A stretch of DNA of 64,000 nt, taken from Acheta domesticus (taxonomy: Eukaryota > Arthropoda > Insecta > Orthoptera > Gryllidae). A model generated the notes under the pieces. The model saw nothing but the letters and a program-made list of their open reading frames with translations, did no database searches and was not told where the DNA came from. A program made the translations under genes and the position numbers. Below, one piece after another: positions 1-12,269 of the stretch (positions are counted from its first letter, which is position 1; each line of letters starts with the position of its first letter). The stretch is taken from NCBI GenBank assembly GCA_031308135.1, contig JAHLJT010008756.1:74063821-74127820 (forward strand), in the 5' to 3' direction.

Positions 1-2500
1 GTGAAACTATTTTAAAATCAAAGAGTGCAGGTCGAGCGCGCTTCGGCAGTCTCTCCTGCGTCTCGTCCGCTCCCAGATAGCACACCAACATTCTTGTGCA
101 AGTGCATGGGAGGTAAGTGTATCTGACACGCATATCAAGCAAGCAGTTATGTAATCTGTTAATATAGATTTTTATTAAAATTAACTTTAATTAATTTACA
201 CGAATTGCTAACGTTATATTACATATTCGTGTTCTGGATTTTGGAAATTATAATACCCTCATCCGATGAAGCCGCATATCCCCAGTTTCTTTGGGCCTTA
301 GGTGTCGAATCGCATGGGACTGTGGCGTGTTGCGGCAACTTTGCATTAAATAATCCGCTGGCCAAAAATCGAGATTTATTTAATAAGTTTCAGTAAATAT
401 GTCGCATCTTTAGAACCCAATGAGGTTGAGGCATCATCACTGAAGTGATACAGTTTCGATAATCCTCTTGTTTTACCCTTTTTGATTCCTCCTCCGTTAG
501 TTGGTCATGAGGTGCGTGATTGACGGTTTGTCGTCGGATCTAGAAATATATTTATCTATGCATATGTCTTCTACCTGTCACTGTTCCTGTGTGCATCTAT
601 CCGTGAGCATCTGTTTCCGTCATAATCTGTCTTTTTCCTCTGCTGTGACTCTTGGAATTCCGAACTTGAAATTGCCTTCACTTTGAGTGATGAGATACCG
701 GTTGTTGGACCCGCTCTGCTGATCAACTACTTAATAAGGAATTTGCAGGTGGTGATAATGGTTGCTAGAATTAGCCTGACCGATGAAATTGCTGTCGAAA
801 TTCTGCCTCTAAAATTATGCAAAAAGACGTGATATCTTTTTTAATATTACTTAGAATATATTAATTCATTATCATTATTTGTAGAATGCATAAGCAAAAA
901 AGAGCCTTCTACCCTGCAAAATCCGAGAGGTGGGTGCATATCTATTGCACTGCTGCTCAAAGTTGAACATATTTTTTGAATTAACGATAATTATTTATCT
1001 GAGTTTCATTCACGAATAAAGTTAATGCATCTTTGAAAGTAATATGACGTGAACACCAGACGTTTCAAACCGTAGATCTTCAACATCTGAATGTATGTGA
1101 GGAATTTAATTAAATTGTTAGCTACAGGAGATCTATGCGAAATATAAAGACATAAAAATGTAACTCGTTATTTACATATCTTTATTAACGTACGAAATAT
1201 AGAATCGTTGAAAGTTTCAAGAACTCATTTTGAAAAGTGTTTCTCGCAATAAGGATACATAAATAGTGCACATATAAAAAATATATTTTCAATTGTCTTG
1301 CACTTGGAAAATCGATCATGATCGTAGTCATGTGGGTAAATGTACGATATGCAGTATTAGTCGTGCATAGTAGTCGCATAAATGCAGTGAAAGTCGAATA
1401 TCTGCAATAGTAGTCGTATGGTATGTAGTAAAAGGTTGTATATTCAAGTCACACGTATGTAAATACAACAGGTAAACGTCGAGCTTCATTTTATCAGAAC
1501 CGGAAGTGTCCCTTATCTCGTTTCTGGGAACCACAATTATTCGCATAAATATGTAATTTTTAAGTCGATAGTCCCATCTCAGTTTCATTTTGCGTTGATA
1601 TTAGAATAATTCCATATGTAACCCCTCCTGGCAATGTTCTTTTCTTCTGAGTTGAAATGTTACAATGTTAATTGTGTTTGTTATAAAAATAATTTCTAAA
1701 TCTGAAGGAACCTAAAGATGAGTTATTCTTCACGGCAATATCGATATATTTCCATCCTCTTTGTAATCTATCAATACTGTGAACATGTTTCAAGTAGTTT
1801 TGCATTTTGTGGCTTTTATTTATTCACAGATTCGAATAAAATTTTCCTTGGTCATTACCAAATAAATATTTTTTTTTAAGAAAGAAGATGAACTGTATTT
1901 TTAATTCACGTCTATTTCGTTTTAACGCATTTCCTTAAATGGACTGTGACCAGCGAATGCTGCAGTAGTAACTATTTCAATAATACTAATGTAGACACGT
2001 AAAAGAATGTTGCAATTTAATTTAAATTTAAATTGAAAACTTACTGCAACTAAAGCAAATAAAAATACTTTATAAACCTATTTTTTTATAATCACAAACC
2101 GCATCACACAAATTAAAATAAGAAACATTTTGTTTTACACAAGCTACCGATAGTTCTGATGAACCTACTGGTATTTATCTACCTTTTCATAGCAAATATT
2201 TGTCCACCCACACTTCCAATTTTAATGTTCAAAATTCCTTTGAGACTACCTACAAAAGCTCGAGTACCTTCAAGAACAAGGTCATAAACTACTATTAAAA
2301 GTTGCGACCAATTTCCTTTGGTGAAAAATGTCGTTCCTATATATACTTGCAAAATTGATAAAGATACTCAGTTACGAGATATCATCGCTAGCTCGTAGAT
2401 ATCATCACTTTTACAGACGGAATCACCACTACCTACGAGCGATGTGCTAGATCAACTGACAAGGAAGATGATGATCTGTTTGAAGTCACCGTCCCAAGAA
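1..2500. other. AT-rich DNA, no gene seen
   Basis: Short open frames of 61 to 86 codons occur here, but none resembles a known protein and their number fits chance in AT-rich DNA. There are homopolymer and AT-rich stretches, for example around 2018-2035. No transposon termini, tRNA-like promoter boxes or tandem repeats were recognised. Confidence 0.6.
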
Positions 2501-2519
2501 CAGTGTTCACAGTACTACA

Positions 2520-2940
2520 CGGCGGCACTTTGCGCCAGGATGCATTTCGCGAGGCGGCGTGGTGCCTTCCGTGTAGTACGTTAGTCCCGTGGTGAAGAGG
2601 GGGCGGGTAGAGGGAGCCACCGGCCGAAAGCTGTCCCGAAGCTGGACCGCTTCCCGGCCGAGCTGGGCTGGACCGCCGCGCGCACTCGGAGCGGAGCGGG
2701 AACAGGTTCAAGATAGTTAAGGAATGGAGCATGCATAATGCATGAGGTGATGGCCGGCGCGGCGCGGCGCGGGGCGGTGGGCAGGGGCGAAGCGGGTGCA
2801 GGTGGGAGTGGGAGAGGGGCGCAAGCGGAGTCGCGCGTCGCCCCCTCCCCCATCCCGCTCGTCAACGAGCATCCGATGGGCAATGGACGACCTCGCGGCC
2901 TGCGCGGGCACAACTGGGTTAGCGATGACTTCTCTGCACA
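2520..2940. other. GC- and CpG-rich island
   Basis: This stretch is sharply richer in G, C and CpG than the AT-rich DNA on both sides, with many GCGC and GGCGG words. Overlapping open frames on both strands are what a GC-rich, stop-poor stretch gives by chance, and their predicted peptides are Arg/Ala/Pro-rich without a recognisable fold. It could be an unmethylated promoter or enhancer island. No TATA box, initiator or downstream exon could be tied to it, so the function is unknown. Confidence 0.5.
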
Positions 2941-2959
2941 ATGAGACTTGGGGATGAAA

Positions 2960-3043
2960 TTCTGAATCATCACATCGCCATCACCGACACCATTACTTTC
3001 ACCATCACCATTGATGATGACCATGATGATGATGATCATCCTT
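2960..3043. repeat. CATCAC/GATGAT simple repeat
   Basis: An interrupted run of CATCAC/CACCAT words changes into GATGAT words near position 3012, so the two halves are partly complementary and could fold back. It resembles the CATCACC-type simple sequence around the SINE at 55.9-56.5 kb. Confidence 0.7.
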
Positions 3044-3049
3044 CACGGT

Positions 3050-4100
3050 GCAATTTCTTCAATGGAGGGCGATCAAAATACCAGGGATGGACGAATCGAT
3101 TAATTGAAACGAAGCTGGTTTCCTCTTGCGCAGCACAATGTGTATAAATCCTAAGAATGCTCTTGAGAAAATTTTCTCAACCACGTACGAGGCACCTAAA
3201 TAGGAATGACTTATGTGTTTCATTATAACTGCCACTCTTAATGGCGTTTAAATTGACAATTATAATGAAATTTTACAAAATTGAAAACAAGAATTTAATG
3301 CTGAATTTACGTTCAGCGATCCCCAAAACTTTACAACAAATTTTCATGTGAAAATATCGTAAAATAAGAATGTTATGTCCAAAAGTCTCAAAACGCACGA
3401 TTCCCTACACCAGACCCAGCACATTTTGTTTAAATTTCTCGATGGCCCATGTTACTATCATTCAAATCTACTGAAATGTTGCAAAATTTTTTTGCAAGCT
3501 AAGAATGGATATAAAACATAACCCTCATTTTATGGACATCTTAATGAGTAATTGAAGCACTCGGGATATGCCACCTCAAGTGGATGATAATAATAACCTG
3601 CCTCAAGTGGATTTTTCACCAGAGGCAATTGAAAGTTCAAAGAATTCTGTAAACAGGCGATCAACATAAACAATCTTATTTATTGAATTAATAGATACTG
3701 CTTACTACATTAAATTGCTCTATTTTGCCAGCGGCTTGACAACCTTTAGCAGAAATGAAAAAGTTAAATGTCTCTATTTGGTTGTTGAGTGGACTACCGT
3801 TGTCTAATCCCGAGCGCCTCAACCACGCACTATTTCTTAGCAGGTTCCTAGGATTTTTACCGCATCACCGCAACTATTATGTCTCTTATTAATTATGATG
3901 TAATACTTGTAGGAAATCAAATTTGTGTACAGAAGCCAACGTTAGGAATTGCGAAAATAATATTTACCCCGAAACCTAGAGTGTCGGCGTTAATATTATG
4001 AAGGGCTTCGAAATGGTCTTTCACAGATCTTATTTCCGTTCGTGAACGTGAATCAGTGACGCCGTTAAGATGTCCTTACCAATCAGCCTATGATTGAATG
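3050..4100. other. AT-rich spacer, nothing recognised
   Basis: No conserved open frame or transposon end was seen. The only structure noted is a 12-base direct repeat, CCTCAAGTGGAT, beginning near 3573 and again near 3601. Confidence 0.5.
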
Positions 4101-4106
4101 ATCAGT

Positions 4107-4632
4107 GATTCCGGGAGCGTCAATTGCCAATATCATTAGTCCCCTAAATGTAATGCATGTTTTCGTTCAGGAAGTGGCGGTGATCTTCCTGAGCTGGATG
4201 GTGAGATCTGGCAACGACCTACCGTCGGCTAGCGGAGTTTTCCCCAAACAGGTATCTCCCACCAGTGGGGCACCGCCCCAGCCGGGACAAGATCTGAGCT
4301 CTCGACCGCTCTCCCAGCAAGTTTGGTAGTGTAGTGCATTTAAATGTATGTGTAAATAAGGAGTAGGATAGGGCAAGAAATGAGAAGGAAAGATAGCGTT
4401 CCGCAGCCTTTTTGATACGGTACTGCTCAAGCATTCTTCTTATACTGATCGGAGAAACCACGGAAAACTACCAATCAGAGCAGCCGAACGCTAGAATTGT
4501 CCTCCAAACACAAACTGAATTCAACCTGACAAGCTAGTGTCGAAAATCCTGCTATCGTTAGGACTCGAACCTAGGACCTCCCAGTCGGAGGCACTGTAGT
4601 GACAACAGTTGATGCCCTGAGCCACCTCCTCC
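4107..4632 (-). mobile_element. SINE family A, copy 1 (tRNA-derived)
   Basis: This is a tRNA-derived short interspersed element whose sense strand is the minus strand. The right end carries internal RNA polymerase III promoter elements: an A box reading TGGCTCAGGGCA (complement of 4613-4624) and a B box GGTTCGAGTCC (complement of 4561-4571), a perfect match to the GGTTCGANTCC consensus. A tRNA-unrelated body of about 430 bases follows. The body is shared with 55943-56530 in the same order, including the segments around 4257-4290, 4320-4345 and 4445-4500. The open frames inside it are not genes. No clear target-site duplication was seen, so this is probably an old copy. Confidence 0.8.
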
Positions 4633-4634
4633 AG

Positions 4635-4681
4635 ACCTTGTTATTGGCGTACATTGTTATTGGCGACCTTGTTATTGGCGT
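4635..4681. repeat. Three tandem copies of a 15-16 bp unit
   Basis: The core TTGTTATTGGCG occurs three times head to tail with a period of 15-16 bases. It directly abuts the tRNA-head end of the SINE at 4107-4632 and may be a local slippage product at the insertion site. Confidence 0.85.
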
Positions 4682-4689
4682 ATTATTGA

Positions 4690-6440
4690 GATCTTACGAA
4701 TGGAATATTCTCCACCTCTACTACCGTCATATGTGTAATCATACCGCACATTGGCCACTCGAGCTCGAAACCGCGAAATGGTAGTGACATTCTACAGTGT
4801 GACACAGGCGTTCAAACATTTTCAAGACATTCCGCCACAATGCTGATGCATTCTCTTAGATAACATTATTGTCATGGCTGATGAAATTATGATCTCTTGT
4901 TTTTAGTGCTTCTCTCTTCATAGTTTTACAGCAATAAATCTTTTCTTCTCTCTTTTAAAGTTAAAAATGAAATAAACATTGTTGTGCATTGATTTACTTC
5001 AAAATACTTATTCAACAAAAAGCTTCATCGTATACTGCGACAGTATGAAACCATAGAATGTGTAACTTTCGAAGTAATTCTCTGAGAATGACATTCAAAT
5101 ATCGTACAGAAATTTCAACAAAATAATTTACCTTTTAATATAAGGTTAGTAAATGTAGCTTAAAGTCACAAACAAGCAATTTCACGATTCTCACTAACTT
5201 CTCTTTGCTCGATATTTGACGACATTGCTTTCTTTTATTCTACCCAGAATATTTACGACAACATATTTTATATCACACTTTGATTGCGTTGGACTGTGTG
5301 TTGGCATATGGCTTCCTGTCCATTCATTATGTTCTTTAATAGCCTGCTTTTATTTATTAATTTAAATTTCTCTGCCCAGTAGTAAATTAAATGTAGAGAG
5401 TAGGTGATTAATCTTACTGCTAGTGAACTGTTTTACATTTGAAATATAACAATTAGCATAGGTGATATTACAAAACAGAACACTTGAAACTCCGTTTGAG
5501 AACGACACACCCACACGTCCCACACGTTCGACTCAATATATCATTCTAAGGACATTTACACACGTCGGGATATTTATTGATACGAGATCGACCGACTCTA
5601 TCTTGATATAATTTCACTGCGACTGTATTCTTCTATACTCACCTGTCCTCCTCGAAATATGATACAAATTCGTAGACCATTATTGACAATATTAGAATAA
5701 TAAACACAATGCATCATTCTTCCCCAATTTTTATTCAGAAATTCCAATTCGAAATGAATATGATCGAAAATATTATCACGATATAATGAACAAAGCATAA
5801 ATGTTTCTGATTGATCCGCTCTTCACGTATCGTACAAGCAAAACATTTTAATTACCTAGTTTGATTACTGATTATCACAAATTTTTGATTTGTGAAAGAA
5901 TTAAGACGAAGTCAAAAATGTTTTCTCCTTCAAGGAAATGAAAGTTAAAGTATAATTTCAGTTAATAAACTCCCTAGCATCTCGTTATTATTAATGCCTA
6001 ATAATGGAAAAATATTGAACACAATGAGAACTTTTTTGTAACATTAAACAATTTTACCCCGCTGTGCAAGGAAATGAGGGTAATGTTTTTCACTGTGCAA
6101 ATTGTGAGTTTTTTTTCCACCCGTCAATTAATTTTGATTATCAAATAATCAAACGAAATTGGGAATGATGTAGAATCTATCAACCACAATTGAGAGAATG
6201 AAACGACCGATTACGAGAATGTAGATATCTTATTTTTTCCCATGTTGTTGGAACGTCGTCATATATCATTGAACGATGGCGCATCACAACTTATATCAAC
6301 GAAAAGCATCACAACTAATACCACCGTGCTAAGGAACACAGCTTGCTTCCGACCTCGCTACTCGCTTTTGAACTTCTATTGCGTTGCGTGTGCGTTTTTC
6401 TGGTACCTACAAACCATTTAGTGGTTCTGAAGAGCTCCAG
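4690..6440. other. AT-rich spacer, nothing recognised
   Basis: Only short chance-like open frames were found. No repeat from elsewhere in the window was recognised here. Confidence 0.5.
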
Positions 6441-6446
6441 GTAGAA

Positions 6447-6880
6447 CAGGAATGTCTAACTTGCAAGGCCTTAACGACCAAACAAGGCCTCAAGGGCCAC
6501 AGCTTCAATATGGTTGCGGGCCGTATTTATATTACTTGGTCTATCCACACCTGACTACACCGTATTGTTGATCGCGGCAGTTTGCCCAGGTGCTTTGAAA
6601 CGGAGGAGGGGATGAAACCATGTGTGATAAGTTCGTATCATGCGTAATGCAGAGAAACACATTGGGATGATTTTGAATTCCTGAACTCGAACAAGATAAT
6701 TCTTAAATCTAAACTTAACCTATTTTTACATTAAAGGTGTTCTCCACGGCCCTGCACTAAGCGCGTACACTAAGCGCAAAGTTCTCGCCCGACGTAGATG
6801 TAGGGGAATTTTACTTCTAACTGATAACCTTTCGTGGGCCGCAATAAATGGCACCGCGGACTGCCAGTTGGACAACCCTG
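6447..6880. mobile_element. hAT-like non-autonomous DNA transposon
   Basis: The termini read CAGGAATGTCTAACTTGC at the left and, as reverse complement, CAGGGTTGTCCAACTGGC at the right. They match at 14 of 18 positions and resemble the CAGGGGTGTCAAACT-type ends of many hAT elements. Subterminal GGCC-rich words (near 6485-6530 and 6835-6865) are also typical. The flanking octamers AGGTAGAA (6439-6446) and AGATAGAC (6881-6888) agree at 6 of 8 positions, as expected for a diverged 8-bp hAT target duplication. There is no transposase, and at 434 bp it is a deletion derivative mobilised in trans. Confidence 0.75.
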
Positions 6881-7107
6881 AGATAGACTTCACGTCCTGT
6901 CGTGGAGCTTTCTTTCGAAGTTGCAGTTACCAGAATAACGAGCGCACGGATATTGACATCCGCAGACGCCGATGCTTTCGGCAACTGGAGTTCATACTAC
7001 TATAGTGCGGGATGAAAAGAAAAATAAGAGGAATTACCACACCATGTTCCAGGAGGAGGAGAAGGAGCACGTTTTTAAGCATGTTTTAAAATGAAATTTA
7101 GTTACGA

Positions 7108-7450
7108 CTTCTGTGGTTCAACTGTTAGCGTATGGAACTGTTTTACCCAAGTTAAGGAGTTCAAATCCGATCGAAGAGGTGGGTTTTTAAGGACGAAAAA
7201 GTCCTTCGTGTGCCCTTCTTCGGAGGAGAAGTAAATCCATATGACCCACGTTGTTGATTTACTGCATGTGACAGATCCTCAAGCCTAAAAGAATCCTCTG
7301 AGCTAAATTCTTATCGCCTGCTTCTTCGCCCGAGAGAAATCTTTTGCTGCTAGATGCTGAAAGAGATGGCGAAAAGAGCGTAGCGAAATTTGCGTGAAGA
7401 GGTGGAAGAATAGGTTTGATGGTCCGAGCCTTGTCACGTAAACTAAGAAG
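7108..7450 (+). mobile_element. SINE family B, copy 1 (tRNA-derived)
   Basis: The left end is tRNA-like, with an A-box-like segment TGGTTCAACTGTTAGCG at about 7114-7130 and a B-box-like GAGTTCAAATCC at 7157-7168. The body, from the AAGGACGAAAAAG segment at about 7187 to CACGTAA at about 7441, is shared with 39103-39360 in the same order. The second copy lacks the tRNA head and ends in TAAC repeats. Minus-strand open frames of 72 and 79 codons are incidental. Divergence between the copies suggests an old family. Confidence 0.75.
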
Positions 7451-7809
7451 TCTTTGAATTGAATTAATTTTGTAAAGTGTAGATGCGATGTGATACAATG
7501 TAATATGATGTGAAACTCCATTTCTCAGCTTAACGAGGTACTAATAGGTTTACGCCTATGTCGACTGCTGACCACAGAAAGAGTCTGCTACTATGAAAGA
7601 TGGTAAGGTAACAATGGAGGGGATGAAGATGATGGAGAAATTAGCATTAATGATTTACGTTCAGGTCGCAAACATGATGGCACGAGGGAGACTATCTATG
7701 AGGAAAAGACCTATATCTTAAGCGGAACTCGAAATCGCAGCGTTAGGTTCCGTATGCATTCCAAATCTTGCATCACCGATGCTGGCATAAAAGATAAAAT
7801 GCTCTATAT

Positions 7810-8033
7810 CAGTGGTGTCAATCAGTGGCCTTCTATTGGTGACAGTGGCACGCCCTGCGGCATCGTACCATGCCACGAGCTTCTCTGCGCAACTAGCGTC
7901 GGGAAAGGAAACTGTTAGTAACCCCGCCGTTTTACAATTGTGATGGCGTTGTCTCTTGCGGCGGGGTGATGAACTATGTGGAGGGGCGATTTCGAACGAA
8001 CTCCCGCTCGTGGCATCGGCCTTTACAACACTG
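7810..8033. mobile_element. hAT-like MITE, copy A (224 bp)
   Basis: The left terminus is CAGTGGTGTCAA; the right terminus read inward on the other strand is CAGTGTTGTAAA (10 of 12 match). Flanking octamers CTCTATAT (7802-7809) and CTCTACAT (8034-8041) agree at 7 of 8, which fits a hAT 8-bp target duplication. The interior is clearly shared with 58060-58295, including a stretch around 7917-7965 covering GTAACCCCGCCGTTTTACAA. No transposase is encoded. A 62-codon open frame overlapping the right end is incidental. Confidence 0.85.
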
Positions 8034-8044
8034 CTCTACATTCT

Positions 8045-9350
8045 CTAATATTTCACCGGCTGAAGTTAGCTCAGAGCCACATTGAAGCTGTTTCTGCGGC
8101 TGACTCTGTTCGGGAGGTAATCGGGAGGACGACCGGGAAGAGAACGGTAATCAATCATTTCTAAAAATTCGCAATAACTTGATTTTTGAGTTGACATTTT
8201 CCTACTTGCTAAATGTTGTGTTATTATAATGAAGCAAAGCATTGGGCCGTTTCATATAACGTACCGGATTAAGATAATAAAAAATCTTAAAGTTTCAGAA
8301 ATCGATAAGTTTTGGCTCCGTTTTTCATTTTGAAACACTTCCAAATGGTTTGCCCGCATTTTGTATTAAAATATACTACGCCCATTTTTTATTCATTGTT
8401 TAAAGTAACGATTATCATAAGTGCGTTTCCGAAATTTGTTCAGTTCTGAAAAATATTTGGGCGTAAATTTGAAGAGTTAAAAAGAAATTGTCGGTTTCTG
8501 AGATCTGATATAATAAACCAAGATATAATGTATAATATTATGGAGGTACGTCAAAAACGCCCCACACTTTAAACAAATTGTTTGTCACATTAATCGCTTC
8601 TCGAAACATAAACCAAGCATAATACTTTGCACTGAAATATGAAGATATTTGCAAAACCGAAACCGTTTCATTGGATTACGATTCTAGTAATACATTAAAT
8701 AAAACGACGATTTCGCTTTCAGTTTCACTACTTAAACGGAGTTTAATTATTTATAGAATGGTCTCGGAAATCTCGTAAGTTGTAGTATTCTTTTATTTGA
8801 CATCGAATAGAATGGGCTTCTTTGTCTATTAAACCAATTTCGACTGGAATGTTGCTACAAGGTAGAAGCGCACAAGCCCGAACTCTGGATGCTTATTTTT
8901 CCGAGTAAATTTTGCCGACGTAACAAAATGTTTAGCAAAAGACTATGTGATAAGCAAAAGATTTTAAACCGTTACGTGGTTGGTTTGATGCCTTGATTCT
9001 AAGGTTTACAGAATAAATTTTACAGTCCATGAAAAGATGATGCGTTCTCACATTGGAGATCTCCGTTTGCCTCGCCTGTGTTCGAGGAGATTCACGTTAG
9101 CTATGAGATAATTCAGTGGCAGTACTGCTGTTACCTTCGTAGCGTCGAAGACTTGGAAGTCCTAGGATTCTATTCCCGACAGTGACGAATTTTCAAAATC
9201 AACCGCTTGAGATCTAATCCAACCGATGAAGGAGAATTCTAGCGGCCGGCAGATCTTATTGGGAATTTTCCGACTAATATCAGTTGAATGTGCGAACAGT
9301 AGCTCAATAAACGGGCCGCGCGCAAGCCTTTTTTCCTCATCCTTCACCTC
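8045..9350. other. AT-rich spacer, nothing recognised
   Basis: No conserved frame, terminal repeat or promoter box was recognised between the MITE and the CA microsatellite. Confidence 0.5.
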
Positions 9351-9353
9351 TCT

Positions 9354-9360
<7 letters not shown>

Positions 9361-9429
<69 letters not shown>

Positions 9430-9436
9430 ACACATA
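9361..9436. repeat. CA dinucleotide microsatellite
   Basis: About 32 uninterrupted CA units run from 9361 to 9424 and continue with interruptions (CATACA, CATATG) to 9436. The run keeps both strands open and creates the poly-His/Thr and poly-Cys/Val stretches in overlapping frames, which should not be taken as proteins. Such a long pure tract is probably length-polymorphic. Confidence 0.98.
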
Positions 9437-9935
9437 TGTATGGCACTACCACACATGTAGGGACCTCCTGTTCAACTCCTTTCAAAACTCCTACATACAA
9501 ATTTTTAAGTGCTATGAAGCATTGCAAGTTGTGTTTTTGCAATTAGTATTCAGATCTTTCATGACCTGCAGCCTGTCGAAGGGCGGAAATCGGTCCTGCG
9601 ACCGTTGCGTCGTACGCCGCGCCGCCGCTACCAGCCTATCTGTCGTCGGCAGGGTCTCAGTTGCCTCGGAGGGCATGCAGGATGACAAAAAGAGATGTTT
9701 ACATGGCAGGTTAGAAAAGACAAGAAGGTCGAACATACGTATGAAAAATCCAAATAGTACAAGTATTGCAAAGGTATGGGTCCCTGAAAATGTGATCTCG
9801 ATTTAGGATAAATAAATACGAGTACATGCATGCATACGTACTTTTTACTTTTGCGTTAAAAACAATTTTTTCACAATAATGGAATCTAAAAAACGTTTCT
9901 TTTCCAGATTTCTTAAAAATAATATTGGTTTACGA

Positions 9936-10476
9936 CAGTGGCGGCTGTGGCAGGGAGGTTCAAGGGGAACCGCCCTCCCAAATATTATACATCCATCTTT
10001 CCTTTTCTTTCCTTTTGTATAGTATTTTATGTTAAAGTAGTTGTTCGCCTTGTTATTTTCCAATTTCAGAATTCCAAAAGCCCGGCATTTCATGTTCCGT
10101 GTTTCCCTTCATTGGATAGGTGCGTTCAAGAACTGTGTCCTATTACAGTGTAACGTTGGCGTATGACGTTGCCGTAAGCTCAATGCTTTGGAGTTGTGAA
10201 AATTGTAACATGGGACTTGCAAATCGCGGCTGTCTGCAAGAGTCTTAAAATTTCTATAGATTGGTTTCTAAAGTATTAAAATTAATAAAAAATGTATATT
10301 TTATGTTTCTATTTTCAGTTTTATGTTTAATGCATGGTATGATTTAAATTTAAAGGAGTAAAACAAATTGGTTTTTCGAATATTAAATGTATCCATAGTC
10401 TCCGGTTCTCTTCCCACAGCCCATCCACTTCCCATTTTGTGCCCCCCTCTCAAAATTGTTTCTGAAGCCGCCACTG
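9936..10476. mobile_element. hAT-like non-autonomous DNA transposon (541 bp)
   Basis: The ends are perfect 11-bp inverted repeats, CAGTGGCGGCT at the left and AGCCGCCACTG at the right. They are flanked by octamers GTTTACGA (9928-9935) and GATTACGA (10477-10484) that agree at 7 of 8. An 8-bp duplication and a CAGTG-type terminus are the hAT signature. The interior holds only short frames (71 and 82 codons, overlapping on opposite strands) with no transposase motif, so this is a trans-mobilised derivative. Confidence 0.88.
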
Positions 10477-10819
10477 GATTACGATATCCTTTCAACAGAC
10501 TTAGGTAGAAGAACGTGTGTCACTGTGCACTTCAAACTAAAAAGAGACCAAAGGATATGACTTTTGCCCATCGTCGTGAAAGAACGAACGCGCTAGAAAA
10601 CTGACGTAGTTCATAGACGTCGTGTAACATTCCTGGCGTTGCCGATGCAAAGGTTTGCCCGCAACAGGAGGTTCGGAGATCACGGAAGGTCTTGATGGAA
10701 AACGCCTCTAAAACGCTGTTTCTAATTCTCCATAGAACTTCATAATTTGAGTGCGGGTTTCCATGGTCGTCTATCAGCTGTCGCAATTTCATATGAATCC
10801 GAATACCCAGCACGGTGAG

Positions 10820-10995
10820 TGTTGGGTGTGAGGACCGGTGCGAGGGCCCACTGCGCGCTGCCGCCCCCGGCGTGCGTCGGGCGTCCATCTAAATCATCGC
10901 TCGTTTGTTTAGCGCCGACGGCGCCGCCGCGCAGCCGCCGGCATCTGTCACCTCGCCTCGGCGGCGGCGGCGGACGTGGGAGGGGGGATAATTGA
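10820..10995. other. GC- and CpG-rich island
   Basis: A compact island rich in GCCGCC/GGCGGC, including four to five GGC units near 10960-10972. It is followed at once by an AT-type motif GATAATTGAATGAC at about 10987-11000. It resembles the other GC-rich islands here in joining CpG-dense DNA with an embedded AATT/TAAT core. A minus-strand frame of 118 codons (10532-10888) ends inside it but has no recognisable domain. Confidence 0.45.
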
Positions 10996-10999
10996 ATGA

Positions 11000-12200
11000 C
11001 GAGATCTTCCCTAAACGATTACAAGGCGAACGAGGTTAAGGAAACAGAGTTATTGCTCAAATGGCGGGCGGCCCGGCCGTCCAGACGCTGCGTTCCCGAG
11101 AGGTATTTGTAGCACTGAAGGTGAAATAAAGTGTGCCGATAATGCATACTTTTTCAGCCTTGGTAATAGATGGGAATGGACGGTAGTGGGTAGTGTAGCT
11201 TAAATCGAAATGCTTTGAGATCTGGAGATTACCGGATGGGCTGAGAAAATTTTTCGACAATTCTCGTTCAACACGTATGGAAGATCTGTTGGTATTGAAT
11301 TTGTAGCCGGAAATGTATAACGTAAAATCTGTGTTTGACAAATTGGATAGTTTAGTTGAGTTTATTATTTGAAGCTAAATTGTTGCACTGCAATATTTTT
11401 GGGTTCTTTATTAGTTTACGTCCCCCCACAGATTACTCTAGTAGACATGTATCACAAATATGGATTGTTTTATCATTACATCTTTGAATCTAATTCAGAT
11501 CATTTCGTTTTTTCATCATTTACAGAATATAAATATTGGCATTTTGACAATTAATTTACTTTTCTTTAAAGTGTCATGCAAGACTCCTGAAATAAATTTC
11601 TGAAAATCCTGAAATAACATTCCAAACGTTCATTCTCGAAATACCGTATTTTCTCTGAATGCGGCCCCCTTCATGTAAAAGCCCTTCTCAGGTTTTAGTA
11701 TGAAAATTTCCGAATTTTTTTCTTTCGCATTGAACTCCGTCACTGTGAAGGAAACAACTATTCCTAACATCTAAAGACCAATGCTATCTCTAGAGCGATT
11801 TTCCGCTGTGCGTGCGTCAGAAGGGAACTCATGATATCTATTCATTGTAACAATATTTGAAGAATAATTGTTAATTTTCAAACCAAATACCTCAGTTAAT
11901 TTCGAAATACTCGCATATTAACCCCCTCAATTTTTGTCCTTATATATTCATTAAAAGGGACCGTCTGTTACACCTATTTTCAGCAAGTTAATAATTGAAA
12001 TAATATATTCGTATATTTTGGAGAGACGAAAACTCCTAATATAAAAGAAATCAATATAATCTAGGAGTGAAAAAGAATATTATTTTCATTCAGCTAGAGC
12101 CTGGCTACCCCTCCAGTTCTAGATGTTTCTAGAAGTCTATATGTCTAGATGTCTATATATCTCTCTTCCAACCGACTCGCTATCCATTTAATCATCACAT
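11000..12200. other. AT-rich spacer with possible repeat debris
   Basis: No gene was recognised. The stretch at about 11640-11690, ATACCGTATTTTCTC followed by a GC-rich CCCCCTT segment, recalls a motif seen at the ends of several arthropod transposons. No partner end was found, so it is not called as an element. Confidence 0.35.
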
Positions 12201-12269
12201 TCCCCTAGTCATTCTAGTAATCGGAGTATGTAAACAATTCAGTGTTCTAATTCACCAAATCCCCTTATC

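Noticed and set aside
4561..4624. Possible minus-strand tRNA gene
   Set aside because: The A and B boxes are convincing, but no cloverleaf acceptor stem closes and the sequence continues into a SINE body repeated at 56 kb.
9162..9546. Cys/Val and His/Thr frames of 106 and 126 codons
   Set aside because: They exist only because the CA microsatellite has no stop in either strand.
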